Origin: Actinobacteria bacterium BACL4 MAG-120820-bin23
GTDB taxonomy: Bacteria; Actinomycetota; Actinomycetes; Nanopelagicales; Nanopelagicaceae
DNA length: 7,761 nt
Direction: 5' to 3'
NCBI GenBank assembly: GCA_001437855.1
Contig: LIBD01000038.1
Location: forward strand, 1-7,761
The position numbers and the translations under genes are program-made. Each line of letters begins with the position of its first letter. Position 1 is the first letter of the stretch. The notes under the pieces were generated by a model. The model had not been told where the DNA came from. It saw nothing but the letters and a program-made list of their open reading frames with translations, and did no database searches. This document shows, piece after piece, positions 6,097 through 7,761 of the stretch.

Positions 6097-6113
6097 TGCA
6101 GATAATTTCTGCA
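6097..6113. promoter_or_regulatory. Inverted repeat, candidate shared operator between erpA and nadA
   Basis: TGCAGA-TAATT-TCTGCA is a perfect 6-bp inverted repeat with a 5-base AT-only spacer, 17 bp in all. It sits in the 95-bp divergent region, overlapping the place where the nadA -35 should be and close to that of erpA. That position suits a dimeric repressor acting on both genes. It does not match the Fe-S or NAD regulator sites I know well enough to name. Confidence 0.4.
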
Positions 6114-6131
6114 CTAAAACCTGTGAGCGTT

Positions 6132-6137
6132 TACACT
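6132..6137 (+). promoter_or_regulatory. Candidate -10 box of nadA (leaderless)
   Basis: TACACT fits TAnnnT and is followed by exactly seven bases before the ATG at 6145, the same geometry as at ctaC. It implies a transcript starting at the A of the start codon, which explains the absence of a Shine-Dalgarno sequence. The -35 is not recognisable. Confidence 0.5.
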
Positions 6138-6144
6138 TACCTCT

Positions 6145-7287
6145 ATGGGAATAACTGATCTACTACTGCTTGGTAAAGAGGCTGACCTGGGCAGCGAGCG
6201 CGGCGTCTCCTGTGATGGCGCTCTGCCATCACCAAGTGATCCTGATCTAGTAGAACGGGCAAACCAGGCCAGATCTTCCCTGGGAGATCGAGCCATGATT
6301 TTAGGCCACCACTATCAACGTGATGAGGTAATTGCCTATGCCGATATTAGAGGTGATTCATTTAAGTTAGCTCAGGCGGCGGCAGATAATCCAAGTGCTG
6401 AATTTATTTTCTTTTGCGGAGTGCACTTCATGGCGGAAAGTGCCGATATTTTAACTACTCAAAATCAAAAAGTTATTTTGCCTGATCTTGCTGCTGGTTG
6501 CTCAATGGCAGATATGGCCACCGCAGCTCAAGTAGAGGATTGTTGGCAGGAGTTAGAAAAATTAGGGGTGGCTAAAAAAACTATTCCAATAACTTATATG
6601 AACTCATCTGCGGCAATTAAAGCATTTACGGGGAAAAATAATGGCGCAGTCTGTACATCTTCTAACGCTATGCGGGCTATGAAGTGGGCATTTGAAAAGG
6701 GTGAAAAAGTATTATTTTTACCAGATCAACACCTTGGCCGAAATACTGCGGTTTTATCCTTAGGGTTAAAGCTAGAAGATTGTGTGATTTGGAATCCATG
6801 GAAACCAAGTGGTGGCTTAAGTGAGGCACAAATTAAAATGGCCAAAGTTATTTTGTGGCGCGGACATTGCTCAGTTCATGGCAGATTCACCGTTGAAAAT
6901 ATTGAAAATGTTAGAAGAGTATTGCCACAGGTAAAGGTGCTGGTCCATCCAGAGTGCCAACATGAGGTGGTAGCAAGGGCTGATGTTGTCGGTAGCACCG
7001 AGATGATTATCAAAACTGTGACCGACTCCCCATCTGGTAGTAAGTGGGCCATTGGGACGGAGTTAAATCTTGTCCAACGCCTTGCCCGAGAAAATCCTGA
7101 TAAAGAGGTTGTCTTTCTGGATAAAACTGTTTGCTACTGCTCAACCATGAATCGAATTGATCTGCCGCACCTGGTTTGGGCGATGGAGGCCTTGCTGGCC
7201 GGGCGGGTAGTTAATCAGATTAAGGTTGATGAGCAGGTGGCATTGCAAGCAAAAGTTGCATTAGAGCGAATGTTGGCTCTACCTTAA
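6145..7287 (+). CDS. nadA: Quinolinate synthase (NadA)
   Basis: This enzyme condenses iminoaspartate with dihydroxyacetone phosphate to quinolinate, a step in de novo NAD synthesis, using an oxygen-sensitive [4Fe-4S] cluster in the cytoplasm. The 380-residue protein is full length for the actinobacterial form, including the N-terminal 'ADLGSERG...LPSPSDPDLV' leader (13-35). Motifs in order are 'GHHYQRDEV' (54-62), 'GDSFKLA' (70-76), 'GVHFMAESAD' (92-101), 'GCSMAD' with C119, 'YMNSSA' (151-156), 'TSSNA' (171-175), 'HPEC' with C271, 'GTELNLV' (304-310) and 'CYCSTMNRID' (330-339). The cluster ligands are expected to be C119, C271 and C332. The start at 6145 has no Shine-Dalgarno sequence, but TACACT ends exactly seven bases before the ATG, consistent with a leaderless transcript, and an in-frame stop at 6124 prevents much extension. 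No nadB or nadC is seen in the window. Confidence 0.97.
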   Translation: MGITDLLLLGKEADLGSERGVSCDGALPSPSDPDLVERANQARSSLGDRAMILGHHYQRDEVIAYADIRGDSFKLAQAAADNPSAEFIFFCGVHFMAESADILTTQNQKVILPDLAAGCSMADMATAAQVEDCWQELEKLGVAKKTIPITYMNSSAAIKAFTGKNNGAVCTSSNAMRAMKWAFEKGEKVLFLPDQHLGRNTAVLSLGLKLEDCVIWNPWKPSGGLSEAQIKMAKVILWRGHCSVHGRFTVENIENVRRVLPQVKVLVHPECQHEVVARADVVGSTEMIIKTVTDSPSGSKWAIGTELNLVQRLARENPDKEVVFLDKTVCYCSTMNRIDLPHLVWAMEALLAGRVVNQIKVDEQVALQAKVALERMLALP

Positions 7288-7291
7288 TCAC

Positions 7292-7761
7292 ATGGCTGAG
7301 AAAAAAGGAAAACCAACTCCAAAGCGCAAAGACGTAGAGGCTAAGTTAAAGATCTCACCGCTATCGCCAACTGCAAGTAAAGATGCCAAGCGCGCCCTTA
7401 AAGAACAATCTCGAATTAGAAGATTAGAGTCGCGGGCTGCTTATATGCGAGGTGAAGAGAGCGCACTGCCATACCGGGATAAGGGACCTGCTCGTAGATT
7501 TGTTAGAAATTATATTGATGAACGTCGAAGTATCTCTGAATACTTTTTAGTTTTAATTATGTTGGTCTTATTCCTAACCATTATTCCTATTCCAGCAGTT
7601 CAATTAGCTGCCGTTGCCCTGATGTATAGCTCGATGATTTTCATGACGGTAAATGGAATTTTTCTCTCCAAAAAACTAAAAAAACTAGTGGCCGAGAAGT
7701 ATCCAGAGGAGTCAACCAAAGGAATTGGAATGTATGGCTGGATGCGATCTACTCAACTTCG
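7292..7761 (+). CDS. DUF3043 family membrane protein, 3' end missing
   Basis: This ORF starts 4 bp after the nadA stop and runs off the window after 156 codons. It matches the actinobacterial DUF3043 family (Pfam PF11241). It has a very basic N-terminal tail ('KKGKPTPKRKD', residues 4-14), a charged stretch to about residue 78 with 'YRDKGPARRFVRNYIDERR' (61-79), then two membrane helices at about 84-100 and 102-122. A cytoplasmic segment follows with 'GIGMYGWMRSTQL' (144-156), near where the family ends. The function of the family is unknown. The short gap to nadA suggests co-transcription, although DUF3043 genes commonly sit near the erpA/ctaC cluster in actinobacteria, so this may reflect conserved order rather than a NAD role. 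There is no clear ribosome-binding site, so coupling to nadA is likely. Confidence 0.88.
   Translation, partial: MAEKKGKPTPKRKDVEAKLKISPLSPTASKDAKRALKEQSRIRRLESRAAYMRGEESALPYRDKGPARRFVRNYIDERRSISEYFLVLIMLVLFLTIIPIPAVQLAAVALMYSSMIFMTVNGIFLSKKLKKLVAEKYPEESTKGIGMYGWMRSTQL

Overview
The window is from a low-GC actinobacterium (roughly 40% G+C by eye). Its gene order and protein style match the freshwater acI lineage (Nanopelagicales). The evidence is the actinobacterial CtaC/CtaD/CtaF oxidase set, including the actinobacteria-specific subunit IV, a NadA of actinobacterial type, a DUF3043 membrane protein, very short intergenic gaps, and two candidate leaderless promoters. The lineage placement is inference.

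Layout. Bases 1-855 (+) are the 3' part of a FAD-dependent oxidoreductase. Facing it on the minus strand, 4553 down to 860, is one compact operon. It runs ctaC (cytochrome c oxidase subunit II), ctaD (subunit I), ctaF (subunit IV), a chimeric ORF, and an intact SRPBCC/START-like protein gene. The first genes overlap as ATGA and TAATG, and the later gaps are 6 bp. A 59-bp divergent region separates ctaC from a plus-strand cysteine-desulfurase-like gene (4613-5665). Convergent to that gene is an ErpA/HesB-type Fe-S carrier (6049-5675). A second divergent region of 95 bp with a clear inverted repeat separates it from nadA (6145-7287), which is followed after 4 bp by a DUF3043 membrane protein gene that runs off the window. 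There is no gene-free stretch over 300 bases.

How it fits together. CtaC, CtaD and CtaF are the core of an aa3-type terminal oxidase. Subunit III (CtaE) is absent here; in actinobacteria it usually sits with the qcr (bc1) genes. The other half is Fe-S related: ErpA delivers clusters, and NadA is a [4Fe-4S] enzyme of NAD biosynthesis. The cysteine-desulfurase homologue beside them keeps its catalytic-cysteine loop but has lost the PLP-binding lysine and most other cofactor contacts.

Main anomalies. (1) A 402-bp direct tandem duplication (1058-1459 and 1460-1861) spans the ctaF/SRPBCC boundary and creates an in-frame SRPBCC::CtaF chimera. Its copies differ at only three sites, all within 22 bp of one edge. 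(2) Three conserved protein ligands of the oxidase's non-redox Mg2+ site appear replaced together, two in CtaD and one in CtaC. (3) The cysteine-desulfurase homologue appears unable to use PLP. No new defence or mobile system is visible.
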